A stretch of 64,000 nt of DNA from Amphritea atlantica (lineage in GTDB: Bacteria > Pseudomonadota > Gammaproteobacteria > Pseudomonadales > Balneatricaceae), in assembly GCF_900111095.1 (NCBI RefSeq), contig NZ_FOGB01000003.1, positions 313,645-377,644 on the forward strand, in the 5' to 3' direction. Made by a program: the position numbers and the translations under genes. The notes under the pieces are model-generated. The model was not told where the DNA came from, did no database searches, and was given only the letters and a program-made list of their open reading frames with translations. Shown here piece after piece: positions 38,066-47,497 of this stretch; positions within the stretch are counted from its first letter, which is position 1, and each line of letters opens with the position of its first letter.

Positions 38066-38974
38066 TCACTCAGCAGGCGGAACTGCCGAAATATTTTCAC
38101 GGCTGCAGATATATTCCGGACGGGGAGGCTGATCACAGAACGGCGCAACAACCTGGTTACTCATGGCGTTATAAACAAAGAACACATTGGAACGCGGTTC
38201 CGGCGTAATATTTCCGTTTGAACCGTGCATCACATTACAGTCAAAAACGATGACACTGCCAGGTTTACATTTGGCGCTCACAATCCCGCCGGATTGAGCC
38301 ATCTGCTTTAGCTGATCATCAGAAGGCACGCCATATTCCTGCTTTTTCAAAGAGGACTGAAAGTGATTTTCCGGCGTTTCTCCGGCACAGGCCGCATATT
38401 GCTGATGGGAACCGGGGATCAGCATTAACGGGCCGTTATAGTCAAAGTTTTCCGTTAATGTAATCGACATACTCAGTGCCCGCATCCGGGGCATCCCATC
38501 CTCCACATGCCAGGTTTCAAAGTCTGAGTGCCAATAGAACTCTTTACCCCGAAATCCCGGCTTATAGTTAAGACGGGACTGATGGATATACACCTCATCA
38601 TTGAGAATATACCGTGCCAGTTCTGCCAGGCGCGGATCGGCCGCCAGCTTCCTGAACAGAGGGCTGTTTTCATGTACCCGAAACACCGAGCGCACTTCGC
38701 CGCTTTCCGGCTCGGTAATGGTTTCACCCGACTGTTTCACCTCCGTATCATTGCGTAACCGTTCCAGCTCCTGTTGAAACATGTTGACTTCAACCGCTGA
38801 AAACATATCCTCCAGCACCATAAACCCCTGCTCTGCATAATCATTTATCTGCTGATCAGAGATGGGCGCAACCCGCCCCTTAGGCGCGTAGACCGTTGGA
38901 TCCTGGCGCTGGGTAATACGATGAACACCCTGTCGTGATGGGTAAAGGTCTTCACACTCTGGTTCACCCGCCAT
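38066..38974 (-). CDS. ectD: Ectoine 5-hydroxylase
   Basis: 302 aa from the ATG at 38974, where AGAGGA lies 6 bases upstream; earlier in-frame starts up to 39001 have no such site. EctD is a non-haem Fe(II) and 2-oxoglutarate-dependent dioxygenase. The signature WHSDFETWHVEDG contains the HxD metal ligands, and the second metal His is in VMHGSNGNITPEPRS, where the Arg binds 2-oxoglutarate. It converts ectoine into 5-hydroxyectoine. It follows ectC after only 23 bases, so this strain should make both solutes. Confidence 0.96.
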   Translation of the reverse strand: MAGEPECEDLYPSRQGVHRITQRQDPTVYAPKGRVAPISDQQINDYAEQGFMVLEDMFSAVEVNMFQQELERLRNDTEVKQSGETITEPESGEVRSVFRVHENSPLFRKLAADPRLAELARYILNDEVYIHQSRLNYKPGFRGKEFYWHSDFETWHVEDGMPRMRALSMSITLTENFDYNGPLMLIPGSHQQYAACAGETPENHFQSSLKKQEYGVPSDDQLKQMAQSGGIVSAKCKPGSVIVFDCNVMHGSNGNITPEPRSNVFFVYNAMSNQVVAPFCDQPPRPEYICSRENISAVPPAE

Positions 38975-38997
38975 AAACATTCCTCTCATATTCATAA

Positions 38998-39402
38998 TCA
39001 AGCAGTCACTGTTTCCGCATTCAGCTCATACGCGCCTTCCGCGTTATGAACCTCTTTACCGTTCAGGGGCGGATTAAAAACACAGGCCATCTGCATCTCT
39101 TCAAAAGCCCGCAAGATATGCTTATCATTCTTATCAAGAATATAGAGAGTACCCGGTTTAATCGGATATTTCTTTCCTTCAGGTACCGTTTCAACCTCAC
39201 CCTCACCGGATATACAGTAGACCGATTCAAGATGGTTCTGATAATGCATGCCAAAATCAGCATACTTATAGATGGTGGTGATGTGAAATGAGAATCCCAT
39301 ATTGTCATCTTTCAGCAGCATCCGGGTGCTTTCCCAGTTACCATCGGGAGATACAATTCGACGATTACTCTGCTCGGCTGTTGCTAAATCACGTACAATC
39401 AT
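38998..39402 (-). CDS. ectC: L-ectoine synthase
   Basis: 134 aa, the usual size of this single-domain cupin. It starts [16 protein letters not shown], with AAGGAAA 8 bases before the ATG. The cupin core is visible as [20 protein letters not shown] and [16 protein letters not shown], which line the substrate pocket and an iron site. EctC closes N-gamma-acetyl-L-2,4-diaminobutyrate to ectoine with loss of water. It lies between the small 85-codon ORF and ectD. Confidence 0.97.
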   Translation of the reverse strand: MIVRDLATAEQSNRRIVSPDGNWESTRMLLKDDNMGFSFHITTIYKYADFGMHYQNHLESVYCISGEGEVETVPEGKKYPIKPGTLYILDKNDKHILRAFEEMQMACVFNPPLNGKEVHNAEGAYELNAETVTA

Positions 39403-39418
39403 TTTGTTTCCTTAATAT

Positions 39419-39676
39419 TCAGTTTTTAGTTGCTTCTGCATCTGACGCGGGCTTCAGGGTGATGACCATATCCTCACTGCCGGAGACGGTAACCACCTCA
39501 TCAGCCGGAATCAGCATGCTTTGCGCCGACTTCAGCCGATATGGCCGGGATCGGGACATCACCCGAATCAATCCCGACCCTCTGAGGCAGTGAAGCCTGT
39601 AGAGACACCGCTGTGGCCTCTCGGGGAGCAATACCCGCTCCCCTCTCCAGATATGAATCAGATCCTGCTCGGCCAT
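39419..39676 (-). CDS. Small cupin-like ORF embedded in the ectoine operon
   Basis: 85 aa, starting 2 bases after the ectB stop codon and ending 16 bases before the ectC start codon. It begins MAEQDLIHIWRGERVL. The middle and end look like half a cupin barrel: GSGLIRVMSRSRPYRL, then QSMLIPADEVVTVSG and DMVITLKP, alternating short strands with a proline at the turn. The codon use resembles its neighbours. No strong ribosome binding site is seen, so it probably depends on termination of ectB translation. I know of no standard ect gene in this position. It could be a regulator or assembly factor; it could also be a chance frame, but its exact fit argues against that. Confidence 0.6.
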   Translation of the reverse strand: MAEQDLIHIWRGERVLLPERPQRCLYRLHCLRGSGLIRVMSRSRPYRLKSAQSMLIPADEVVTVSGSEDMVITLKPASDAEATKN

Positions 39677-39678
39677 GT

Positions 39679-41010
<1,332 letters not shown>

Positions 41011-41042
41011 TTAAGGGACAATTTATATAGAACTACGAAATA

Positions 41043-41537
41043 TTAACGATGGAGTGGACCGATACGGACCAGGAACTCTGAATCGTGCTGATCATTAAAG
41101 TGCTCTGCACGATCAAACATCAGCGCTCGTTCAAGGGGGGCACTACACTGCTTAGCCAGACGTGTAAACAACGCCCATGAGGGGGCGTTATCCTCTGTGA
41201 TTGTTGTCTCAACATGTGACACCGAACGGTTTCCACCTGATGCCAGAAGCTGCAACAACATCTGCGTTGCAAGCCCACAACCACGGGCCTTTGAGGACAC
41301 TGCGACCTGCCAGACAAACAGCGTGTCCGGGGTCTGCGGCTTATGATAACCACTGATAAAACCAACCACCTGACCCTCATATTCAGCCAGTATTGAGGTC
41401 TCAGAAAAATGGCTGCACTGCAACAGGTTACAGTAACAGGAGTTGCTATCGAGTTCGGGAATGTTATTGATAAGGTAATTCACTGCAAAACCATCGGCAG
41501 CGGTAGGGGTGCGTAAAATTACGCTTGAGATATCCAT
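41043..41537 (-). CDS. ectA: Diaminobutyrate acetyltransferase
   Basis: 164 aa GNAT-family enzyme. The acetyl-CoA-binding region reads VSSKARGCGLATQMLLQLLA, and the start IILRTPT-like segment (SSVILRTPTAADGFAV) is typical of EctA. It acetylates the gamma-amino group of L-2,4-diaminobutyrate. It is the first gene of the operon: AGAGGA stands 4 bases before the ATG, and a promoter with an overlapping palindrome lies about 50 bases upstream. Confidence 0.95.
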   Translation of the reverse strand: MDISSVILRTPTAADGFAVNYLINNIPELDSNSCYCNLLQCSHFSETSILAEYEGQVVGFISGYHKPQTPDTLFVWQVAVSSKARGCGLATQMLLQLLASGGNRSVSHVETTITEDNAPSWALFTRLAKQCSAPLERALMFDRAEHFNDQHDSEFLVRIGPLHR

Positions 41538-41584
41538 CGTTCCTCTAATATTTAGAATTACATTTATTTAGCTTTACTAATTAC

Positions 41585-41599
41585 TTTTATATTATAAAA
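41585..41599 (-). promoter_or_regulatory. ectA promoter -10 box inside a palindrome (candidate EctR operator)
   Basis: The 15-base perfect palindrome TTTTATATTATAAAA (41585-41599) contains, on the minus strand, TATAAT at 41591-41596, the ectA -10 box, about 55 bases before the start codon. MarR-type EctR proteins are known to bind a palindrome over the -10 of ectA promoters, so this is the natural candidate site. A -35 is weak (TTGTTT, spacing 19). Confidence 0.6.
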
Positions 41600-41763
41600 C
41601 ATACTAAGCCCCGTTAAACAACCTATACAAACGGTTATTAGGCGGTAATAGCCAAAATATATACTTAGAAATACAAATCATCCCCTCTGCATAGCCAGCT
41701 ATTTCTAGAAAACACAGATAAAACTCCGTAGAATAGCCAACCAAAATAATTTCAGGACAGCCC

Positions 41764-42258
41764 ATGGAAAACAGCCAGAAAGCGCTGGTATTACTGCGCC
41801 AGATCATCCGCTCAACCGATATGCAGGATAAGGATATCAGCCGCAGCACCGGGTTAACGCCACCTCAACTAATGGTGATGCAGACCCTGCGGGAAAATAC
41901 TCAGTTAACCACGGGTGAGCTGGCAAAGGAGATGGTTCTGACTCAGGCAACGGTCACCAGTATTCTGGACCGACTTGAAAGAAAGGAGCTGATAGCCCGG
42001 GAACGGGGTATAGAGGACAAACGGAAAGTCTGGGTCAGCCTGACGGAAAAAGGGGTTGAGCTGATGAAAGGCGCCCCGACAACCCAGCAGGATATCTTTG
42101 TCCGGAACTTTGAGGATATGCAGAACTGGGAACAGTCGATGATCGTCTCCAGCCTGGAGCGGATCGCCTTTATGCTCAACGCTCAGCATCTGGACGCAGC
42201 ACCACTATTGGATATCGGCGAACTGGACCGCTCCCAGCAGGAGTATTCAAAAAACTGA
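41764..42258 (+). CDS. ectR: MarR-family regulator of the ectoine genes
   Basis: 164 aa, divergent from ectA with 226 bases between them. It has a MarR winged helix: STGLTPPQLMVMQTLRENTQ, then LAKEMVLTQATVTSILDRLE (recognition helix) and the wing GIEDKRKVWVSLTEKG. Length and position match EctR, which represses ectABC at low osmolarity in Methylophaga and Methylomicrobium. The N-terminal helix mediates dimerisation. CAGGAC stands 6 bases before the ATG. The environmental signal it senses is not defined. Confidence 0.93.
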   Translation: MENSQKALVLLRQIIRSTDMQDKDISRSTGLTPPQLMVMQTLRENTQLTTGELAKEMVLTQATVTSILDRLERKELIARERGIEDKRKVWVSLTEKGVELMKGAPTTQQDIFVRNFEDMQNWEQSMIVSSLERIAFMLNAQHLDAAPLLDIGELDRSQQEYSKN

Positions 42259-42270
42259 TCTCCGCACAAA

Positions 42271-42292
42271 GCCCGCAACAACCGATGCGGGC
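42271..42292. terminator. Hairpin between convergent ectR and the hypothetical gene
   Basis: GCCCGCA (42271-42277) and TGCGGGC (42286-42292) form a 7-bp stem with an 8-base loop, between two genes that converge. No T-run follows on either strand, so termination would be weak or need Rho. Confidence 0.4.
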
Positions 42293-42301
42293 CAGCAACG
42301 A

Positions 42302-43102
42302 TCAGTGAATCACAGGCCCCGCACTGCCATCCTCCGGCGGCAGCGGATGACCACTACTGTCACTGCCAAGCACTCCCTGCTCTACCGCCAGCTCCAGCAA
42401 TTGAGAAACCACCATCTGAGTCAGATGAGCGCTGACAATCATGCCCGCGGGCGGGTCTCCCTCAAACATCTCCTCATCCACCATGCCATCGCCGCGCAAG
42501 CCTAATAGCAACGGATTTTCCTCGACCAGCGGGGCAATATCGTCAGGGGCAAACAGGGAGTGTTCGGAAGCAACCTGCAGCGCCAGGGAGTAAGCATTCT
42601 GCGGTTCATCATTAAGCCGCTGAGCATAGGCAGATTCGGCACCGTTCATCACCCGGGTCAGCAGACTCTCCCCCGGCAATAGCAGATTCTCACGCGCAAT
42701 CTCTGAAACACTGTAATCCACTTTAGCTGCCAGCGGCTCTGGCAACTTCAGTTCCTCAGCATCGATCATCAGCCGCCCCTCTCCGTCCACTGACAACCAG
42801 CCATGCTCCAGAGCAACATCAACCAGCCCTTCCATCATCGCCGCGACGATATTGGCACAGATAATCATGCCGACACTGGGATTATCACGCTCACTTTCAC
42901 TGGCGATAAGATTACCCCGGCGCGCAGCCAGCAAAGTCGGATCTTCAGCGACTATCGGCGCCAGCTCATCAGCGCTGAGATAAAGGCGCTCATTGCAGAT
43001 TTTCTCTGCAGAGGTATAAGGATAGCGGCCATCATCCTGCTCCATCAGCTGCAGATAATCGGCTCTGACCTGTTCTATCAGTCGGGTTAATAACTGACTC
43101 AT
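42302..43102 (-). CDS. Hypothetical protein with an internal duplication
   Basis: 266 aa, no signal or membrane segment. I do not recognise a family. Two halves are clearly related: residues about 40-110 (LSADELAPIVAEDPTLLAAR ... PSVGMIICANIVAAMMEGLV) and about 185-255 (FAPDDIAPLVEENPLLLGLR ... PPAGMIVSAHLTQMVVSQLL). Each copy has a D-E/D-x-x-P-x-V motif, an acidic loop, a GMI strand and an amphipathic helix. The protein is acidic and ends HPLPPEDGSAGPVIH. It lies beside ectR but on the opposite strand, so no operon links them. Function unknown. Confidence 0.7.
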   Translation of the reverse strand: MSQLLTRLIEQVRADYLQLMEQDDGRYPYTSAEKICNERLYLSADELAPIVAEDPTLLAARRGNLIASESERDNPSVGMIICANIVAAMMEGLVDVALEHGWLSVDGEGRLMIDAEELKLPEPLAAKVDYSVSEIARENLLLPGESLLTRVMNGAESAYAQRLNDEPQNAYSLALQVASEHSLFAPDDIAPLVEENPLLLGLRGDGMVDEEMFEGDPPAGMIVSAHLTQMVVSQLLELAVEQGVLGSDSSGHPLPPEDGSAGPVIH

Positions 43103-43297
43103 ATTTGTCTCCGCTCTGCAGCCAACTACAGATTCAACTATATTATTAACTTTAGCCGGTCTTCGACAAAACAGGCCAGTGAAAAAACTCTATTAATGTT
43201 TATACAATCACAGCCGAAGCAGTATTAAGAGGCAGGAATCCTCAATAACGGGCCGGATTTCATACCTCTGCGGATCAACACAACGAGAGGATGAATC

Positions 43298-43378
43298 ATG
43301 TTTAGTCAGGCACCCTGGAGCACGTTTACTGGCGAAGAGGATGAAGAGGGCAGCATCTATATACTATCCGACAATTAA
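43298..43378 (+). CDS. Possible 26-residue acidic small protein
   Basis: A short frame from the ATG at 43298 to the TAA at 43376-43378 encodes MFSQAPWSTFTGEEDEEGS followed by IYILSDN. GAGAGG stands 7 bases before the ATG, a much better site than chance offers. The region is otherwise empty between the duplicated hypothetical gene and the next minus-strand gene, so nothing explains it as a shadow. The product is acidic with three aromatic residues. Neither homologues nor function can be judged here. Confidence 0.45.
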   Translation: MFSQAPWSTFTGEEDEEGSIYILSDN

Positions 43379-43399
43379 AGCGACGGCTCAAAGCCCGGA

Positions 43400-44041
43400 T
43401 TAATGATAGGTTAGCCCGATCGGGCTAATCAGGTTGCGCTGCTGGTCAAAACAGTTACGCAGCTCAGACAGCGGCTGCAACGCATAATCAACCGGGTCAA
43501 CCGGAAGGTCATACCAGTCCAGGGTTGAAACCCGGGTCATAAGGTCGTATTCGCCAATCAGAGCATCCAGATAGATCATCACCGCTTCAATACGGGGCTC
43601 CATATCCAGTGACTCCGGCAGATCGTGCATGTAGATATCCAGGTGGTAGCGCCCCGATTCGACCCGATAACCAAACCAGAATTCATCTAACTGAAACTGC
43701 TCATCACCAAAATTCACCGTGGCAGGTACCGGATCATAGCGATTATTAAACGCGACGAAACGCACACCGCCAATATCCGGCGCTGCCCCCACAAGCGTTA
43801 ATACCGAAGTAATCGATTCGGGATAACCATCACAGCCGAAAATCATCTCAACATTGCCCTCACCCTCTTCACGTTCGAAGTGAAAGGTCAGATTGGCGTC
43901 GATACTTCTCAGGCTTTTGCTGTATTCCAGCAATAATGATTCGTTTTCAAACTGATTTTCAGACTCACTGGTCAGCAGCCGGTCAATAGTCTGCTCTACC
44001 TGCTGCCAGAAATTCTGGATTTTATCGCTCGACTCAATCAT
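43400..44041 (-). CDS. Hypothetical protein overlapping dcd
   Basis: 213 aa, acidic, soluble. The N-terminus is helical ([20 protein letters not shown]). A mixed alpha/beta core follows, with [31 protein letters not shown] and a Tyr/Trp-rich stretch ([20 protein letters not shown]). The end [17 protein letters not shown] is helical. I do not recognise the family. Its ATG overlaps the dcd stop codon by 4 bases (ATGA type), so it should be co-translated with dcd. The pairing hints at nucleotide metabolism, but nothing in the sequence confirms this. Confidence 0.7.
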   Translation of the reverse strand: MIESSDKIQNFWQQVEQTIDRLLTSESENQFENESLLLEYSKSLRSIDANLTFHFEREEGEGNVEMIFGCDGYPESITSVLTLVGAAPDIGGVRFVAFNNRYDPVPATVNFGDEQFQLDEFWFGYRVESGRYHLDIYMHDLPESLDMEPRIEAVMIYLDALIGEYDLMTRVSTLDWYDLPVDPVDYALQPLSELRNCFDQQRNLISPIGLTYH

Positions 44042-44604
44042 GTACGGGGAACAACCACTCCTGTCTGCCCCTGATATTTACCATCACGGTCTCTGTATGA
44101 GGTTTCGCACACCTCATCAGCCCCCAGAAACAGCATCTGAGCAACCCCCTCATTGGCGTAAATCTTCGCCGGCAGCGGCGTCGTATTGGAAAATTCCAGT
44201 GTTACGTGCCCCTCCCACTCAGGTTCAAGCGGTGTCACGTTAACGATAATACCGCAGCGTGCATAGGTACTCTTGCCCAGACAGATCGTCAGTACATCGC
44301 GGGGAATGCGAAAATACTCAACTGTGCGCGCCAGCGCAAATGAGTTAGGCGGAATGATACAAACATCAGATTTCACATCAACAAAACTACCATCATCGAA
44401 GTTCTTCGGATCGACAATAGATGAGTTGATGTTAGTGAAAATTTTAAATTCGTCGGCACAACGAACATCGTAACCATAGCTGGATGTACCATAGGAGATT
44501 AGTCGATCGTCACCCCGACGACGTACCTGACCCGGTTCAAACGGTTCGATCATGCGCTGTTCAATTGAAGTGCGGCGAATCCAGCTGTCTGATTTGATAC
44601 CCAT
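44038..44604 (-). CDS. dcd: dCTP deaminase
   Basis: 188 aa. The deoxycytidine-triphosphate deaminase signature is present: [10 protein letters not shown] (catalytic region), [17 protein letters not shown] with the catalytic Glu, and the C-terminal [11 protein letters not shown] lid that closes over the nucleotide. It converts dCTP to dUTP, the main route to dTTP in many bacteria, and acts as a trimer. It lies downstream of apbC behind a terminator-like hairpin and overlaps a hypothetical gene by 4 bases. Confidence 0.97.
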   Translation of the reverse strand: MGIKSDSWIRRTSIEQRMIEPFEPGQVRRRGDDRLISYGTSSYGYDVRCADEFKIFTNINSSIVDPKNFDDGSFVDVKSDVCIIPPNSFALARTVEYFRIPRDVLTICLGKSTYARCGIIVNVTPLEPEWEGHVTLEFSNTTPLPAKIYANEGVAQMLFLGADEVCETSYRDRDGKYQGQTGVVVPRT

Positions 44605-44661
44605 CTTTTCAGTTCCAGTTCTCTGTTATTTTGTGCGGCCGCACATAATATCGTTTTTGCT

Positions 44662-44696
44662 AAAAAAAAACCGCATTTTCAGAAAAAAAATGCGGT
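44662..44696 (-). terminator. Intrinsic terminator of apbC
   Basis: On the minus strand ACCGCATTTT pairs with AAAATGCGGT across a T-rich loop and is followed by at least eight T. It lies about 30 bases after the apbC stop codon and before dcd. Confidence 0.88.
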
Positions 44697-44724
44697 CGGT
44701 GACTGATACGGGCTTGGTGCCAGA

Positions 44725-45537
44725 TCAGTCCTGACTGATGGAAATATTCGGCATCGACGGCTGCACACCACTCCTGTTTTGCAGTGTTTCAACTACCTGA
44801 CGGGCTGTAGAACGATAGATCATCGATTCCGGGCCCTGAGGATCGGCAACGAGGGTAGGTTTTCCTCCATCAACGGCCTCACGGATAGACATTTTAAGTG
44901 GCAGCTGGCCCAGCAACGGCGCGTCATAAGCACGGGACAGATCTAAACCACCGCCACTGCCGAAGATCGCCTCGGCATGACCGCATTCACTGCAGATATG
45001 TACACTCATATTTTCGACAATTCCCAGAACCGGAATATCGACCTTACGAAACATCTCAATCCCCTTGCGGGCATCCAGCAGGGCGATATCCTGCGGTGTT
45101 GTCACAATCACAGCACCACTGACCGGCACCTTCTGCGAAATAGTCAGCTGGATATCCCCGGTGCCCGGCGGCATATCGACAAACAGAAAATCCAGATCGC
45201 CCCACTCGGTCTGCGTCAGCAACTGCTGCAAAGCACCACTGGCCATCGGTCCACGCCATACCATCGGTTGCGCATCATCAATCAGAAAGGCGATAGACAT
45301 CACCTCCAGACCATGTGCCCTGACCGGCTTCATCGCGTTTTCACTCGCCGGCTCCGGCCGGGTTGTCGGCGCAACCCCCAGCATCGTGCCCATACTCGGG
45401 CCATAGATATCCGCATCAAGAATACCCACACGGTAGCCTTCAGCAGCCATCGCCAATGCCAGATTCACCGTCGTTGTCGATTTACCCACGCCCCCTTTAC
45501 CGGAAGCGACAGCAACAATATTCTTTATATTTTGCAT
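44725..45537 (-). CDS. apbC: Iron-sulfur cluster carrier ATPase (Mrp/NBP35 family)
   Basis: 270 aa from the ATG at 45537 (a TTG one codon earlier is the only longer option). It has the deviant Walker A GKGGVGKSTTTVNLA near residue 15, switch motif DADIYGPSMG, and the CSEC pair near residue 185 that binds a bridging 4Fe-4S cluster. Homologues deliver iron-sulfur clusters to apo-proteins. The N-terminal MIP18-type (DUF59) domain found in many Mrp proteins is absent, so this is the short form. AGGTG lies 9 bases upstream. In related genomes it is divergent from metG; here about 10 kb separates them. Confidence 0.93.
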   Translation of the reverse strand: MQNIKNIVAVASGKGGVGKSTTTVNLALAMAAEGYRVGILDADIYGPSMGTMLGVAPTTRPEPASENAMKPVRAHGLEVMSIAFLIDDAQPMVWRGPMASGALQQLLTQTEWGDLDFLFVDMPPGTGDIQLTISQKVPVSGAVIVTTPQDIALLDARKGIEMFRKVDIPVLGIVENMSVHICSECGHAEAIFGSGGGLDLSRAYDAPLLGQLPLKMSIREAVDGGKPTLVADPQGPESMIYRSTARQVVETLQNRSGVQPSMPNISISQD

Positions 45538-45684
45538 CAAATAACACCTTAGCCTGTGGCTTTGCTATGCATATAGACACTAATAACCAACTATATTAGT
45601 CAGATATTATGCATGAAGCGGCGGAAAAGTTCCACGAGCAGAAACCCGATGCACAGCATGGTGCCACAATTTCAGCTCTGTTGC

Positions 45685-46221
45685 TTACTCTTTATAAGCT
45701 TCAATCTTAAAGGCATCCATCGTATATCCGGAGGTTCCCATCTGATGAATGGTGGTTTCGACACTGAGCTTGCCTACAACCCAGATAGCATCGTAAAGGT
45801 TCTCTACATTAACGCCCGGCTCAAAGGTCACATGAATAATCTGATTCGAAGGCGGCGGCGGAACATGAATACAAGCACCAAAATAGGGTACCAGAAAGAA
45901 CTCTGTGACACTCTGCCCCTCCTCCACCAGCGGCACAACAAACCCGGGGATACGGATCATCCTGCCATCCATCTCCTTAACAACCGGGGCAGAACTCAGG
46001 GCTTCCATCATCGCTTTGAGTTTTATTTCAGCCATAGGGTCATAATCATCCAATGATGAGAACTGACTGGTATCAAAGACAGCCATCGGCGAGTAATCTT
46101 CTGGCATCAACAGGTCCCAGTCGATCGTCTCAACCGCCTCTCCCTGAACCGTTTCACCCCGCACCGGGGCGATACAGACAGCGATCAGAATACTCACCAA
46201 AACAACCACTCTAGCTAACAT
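45685..46221 (-). CDS. DUF3299 periplasmic protein of the zinc operon
   Basis: 178 aa with a signal peptide (LARVVVLVSILIAVCIAPVR, cleaved near VRG). The mature part has the DUF3299 pattern: RIPGFVVPLVEEGQSVTEFF, then LVPYFGACIHVPPPPSNQ with its conserved Cys-His, and a final strand around IWVVGKLSVETTIH. The CxHxPPPPxNQ motif may bind a metal. It is the last gene of the ZrgA-ATPase-permease-DUF3299 unit, 16 bases after the permease stop. Such genes accompany zinc-type ABC systems. Confidence 0.8.
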   Translation of the reverse strand: MLARVVVLVSILIAVCIAPVRGETVQGEAVETIDWDLLMPEDYSPMAVFDTSQFSSLDDYDPMAEIKLKAMMEALSSAPVVKEMDGRMIRIPGFVVPLVEEGQSVTEFFLVPYFGACIHVPPPPSNQIIHVTFEPGVNVENLYDAIWVVGKLSVETTIHQMGTSGYTMDAFKIEAYKE

Positions 46222-46237
46222 TTCTCATCTCACTCAG

Positions 46238-47497
46238 TTACAAACGCACCGTCATACCATCTGCCAGACTGTATCGATAGGCAGTATAGCCGGGTATCAA
46301 ACCACACAGGAGGCCGGTAACAAAGACTAACAACAACAGTTTTAACTCATAAAGTCCGGGTAAGCTCAGCTCTAAATAGAGCCCCAGATGGCTCTCAATG
46401 AGCGGAATGCAGATCGCCAGACCACCATAGAGAAACAGCATCGCCAACACAATACCTGCAAGCGTCAGACCGCCGGTCTCCAGTACTAATAATAAGCAGA
46501 CCTGCCAGGGTCTGACGCCAACCGACCGCAAAATTGCCATCTCCCGACGACGCTCAGTCAAACTGGTCATCAATACCGTCAGCATACCGAACAGTCCCGT
46601 CGCCACAACAAACCCTGAGATGACTAACAGGGTGCTTTCAACCACCCCCAACATCCCCCAGAGTTCCTGCAGCGCTACGCCGGGCAGAATCGCCTGTAAC
46701 GCTTCCTTACGATAGTTATTAACCGACCGTTGCAGCTGGAAAGTCGACAGCTTTGACTTCAGCCCCACCAGCATCGCAGTAATCTGTTTTGGCTCCAGCT
46801 TTCGTTCTGACAGAGGAGTTGTCCCCCCTGACCCCGGTATATAGGTACCCGACTGCCAATCAATATGGATCGCTTCTATCGCCGCAAGACTCACATGCAG
46901 TGTACGATCCAGCGGCGTCCCGGTTGGTTTCAGGATGCCCACAACAGTAAAAGGCTGATCCTTGTGTTTGCTAAAGCTGGTACTGCCAATACCATGACTG
47001 ATGATAACTTTCTGACCTAGCTGATACCCCAGTGTTTGCGCGACTTCGGCCCCCAATACCACATCATGCAGCGCAACAAACGGATGCCCGTCACGAAAAA
47101 CCAGAGGATGTTTACGTCCATAGCGGTAGTACTTAAAGTAGTCCCCGGTGGTCCCCAGCACCCGGTAGCCCCGATGTGAGTCGCCCAGCGATATGGGAAT
47201 CGTCCATTCCACAGAAGGCTGAGAGGCGATCTCCTGATAACTTTTCCAACTGATATTATTGGTGGCATTACCTATGCGAAATACCGAATAGAGCAACAAC
47301 TGCACCGACCCGGAACGAGCGCCGATAATCAGATCTGTACCCGAGATAGTCGAACTGAAGCTCTGCTTCGCTTCCGTTCGTATTTTTTCGACACCGAGCA
47401 ATAGTGCAACGCTGACAGCGATAGAGATCATCGTCATGATAGCGGTCACGCGCCGGTTATAAAGGCTTCGCAGAGCCAGCATCAAAACAACTTTCAC
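46238..47497 (-). CDS. FtsX-family ABC transporter permease (zinc-type operon)
   Basis: 419 aa. A first transmembrane helix (about 17-37) is followed by a large periplasmic MacB-like domain (about 40-280) and three C-terminal helices (about 290-320, 340-365, 385-408). The FtsX core has TERRREMAILRSVGVRPWQV, the coupling region that contacts the ATPase. This type of permease usually drives a periplasmic machine rather than a simple pore. The ATPase gene overlaps its start by 4 bases. Together with a DUF2796 protein this matches Zrg-type systems. Confidence 0.88.
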   Translation of the reverse strand: MKVVLMLALRSLYNRRVTAIMTMISIAVSVALLLGVEKIRTEAKQSFSSTISGTDLIIGARSGSVQLLLYSVFRIGNATNNISWKSYQEIASQPSVEWTIPISLGDSHRGYRVLGTTGDYFKYYRYGRKHPLVFRDGHPFVALHDVVLGAEVAQTLGYQLGQKVIISHGIGSTSFSKHKDQPFTVVGILKPTGTPLDRTLHVSLAAIEAIHIDWQSGTYIPGSGGTTPLSERKLEPKQITAMLVGLKSKLSTFQLQRSVNNYRKEALQAILPGVALQELWGMLGVVESTLLVISGFVVATGLFGMLTVLMTSLTERRREMAILRSVGVRPWQVCLLLVLETGGLTLAGIVLAMLFLYGGLAICIPLIESHLGLYLELSLPGLYELKLLLLVFVTGLLCGLIPGYTAYRYSLADGMTVRL

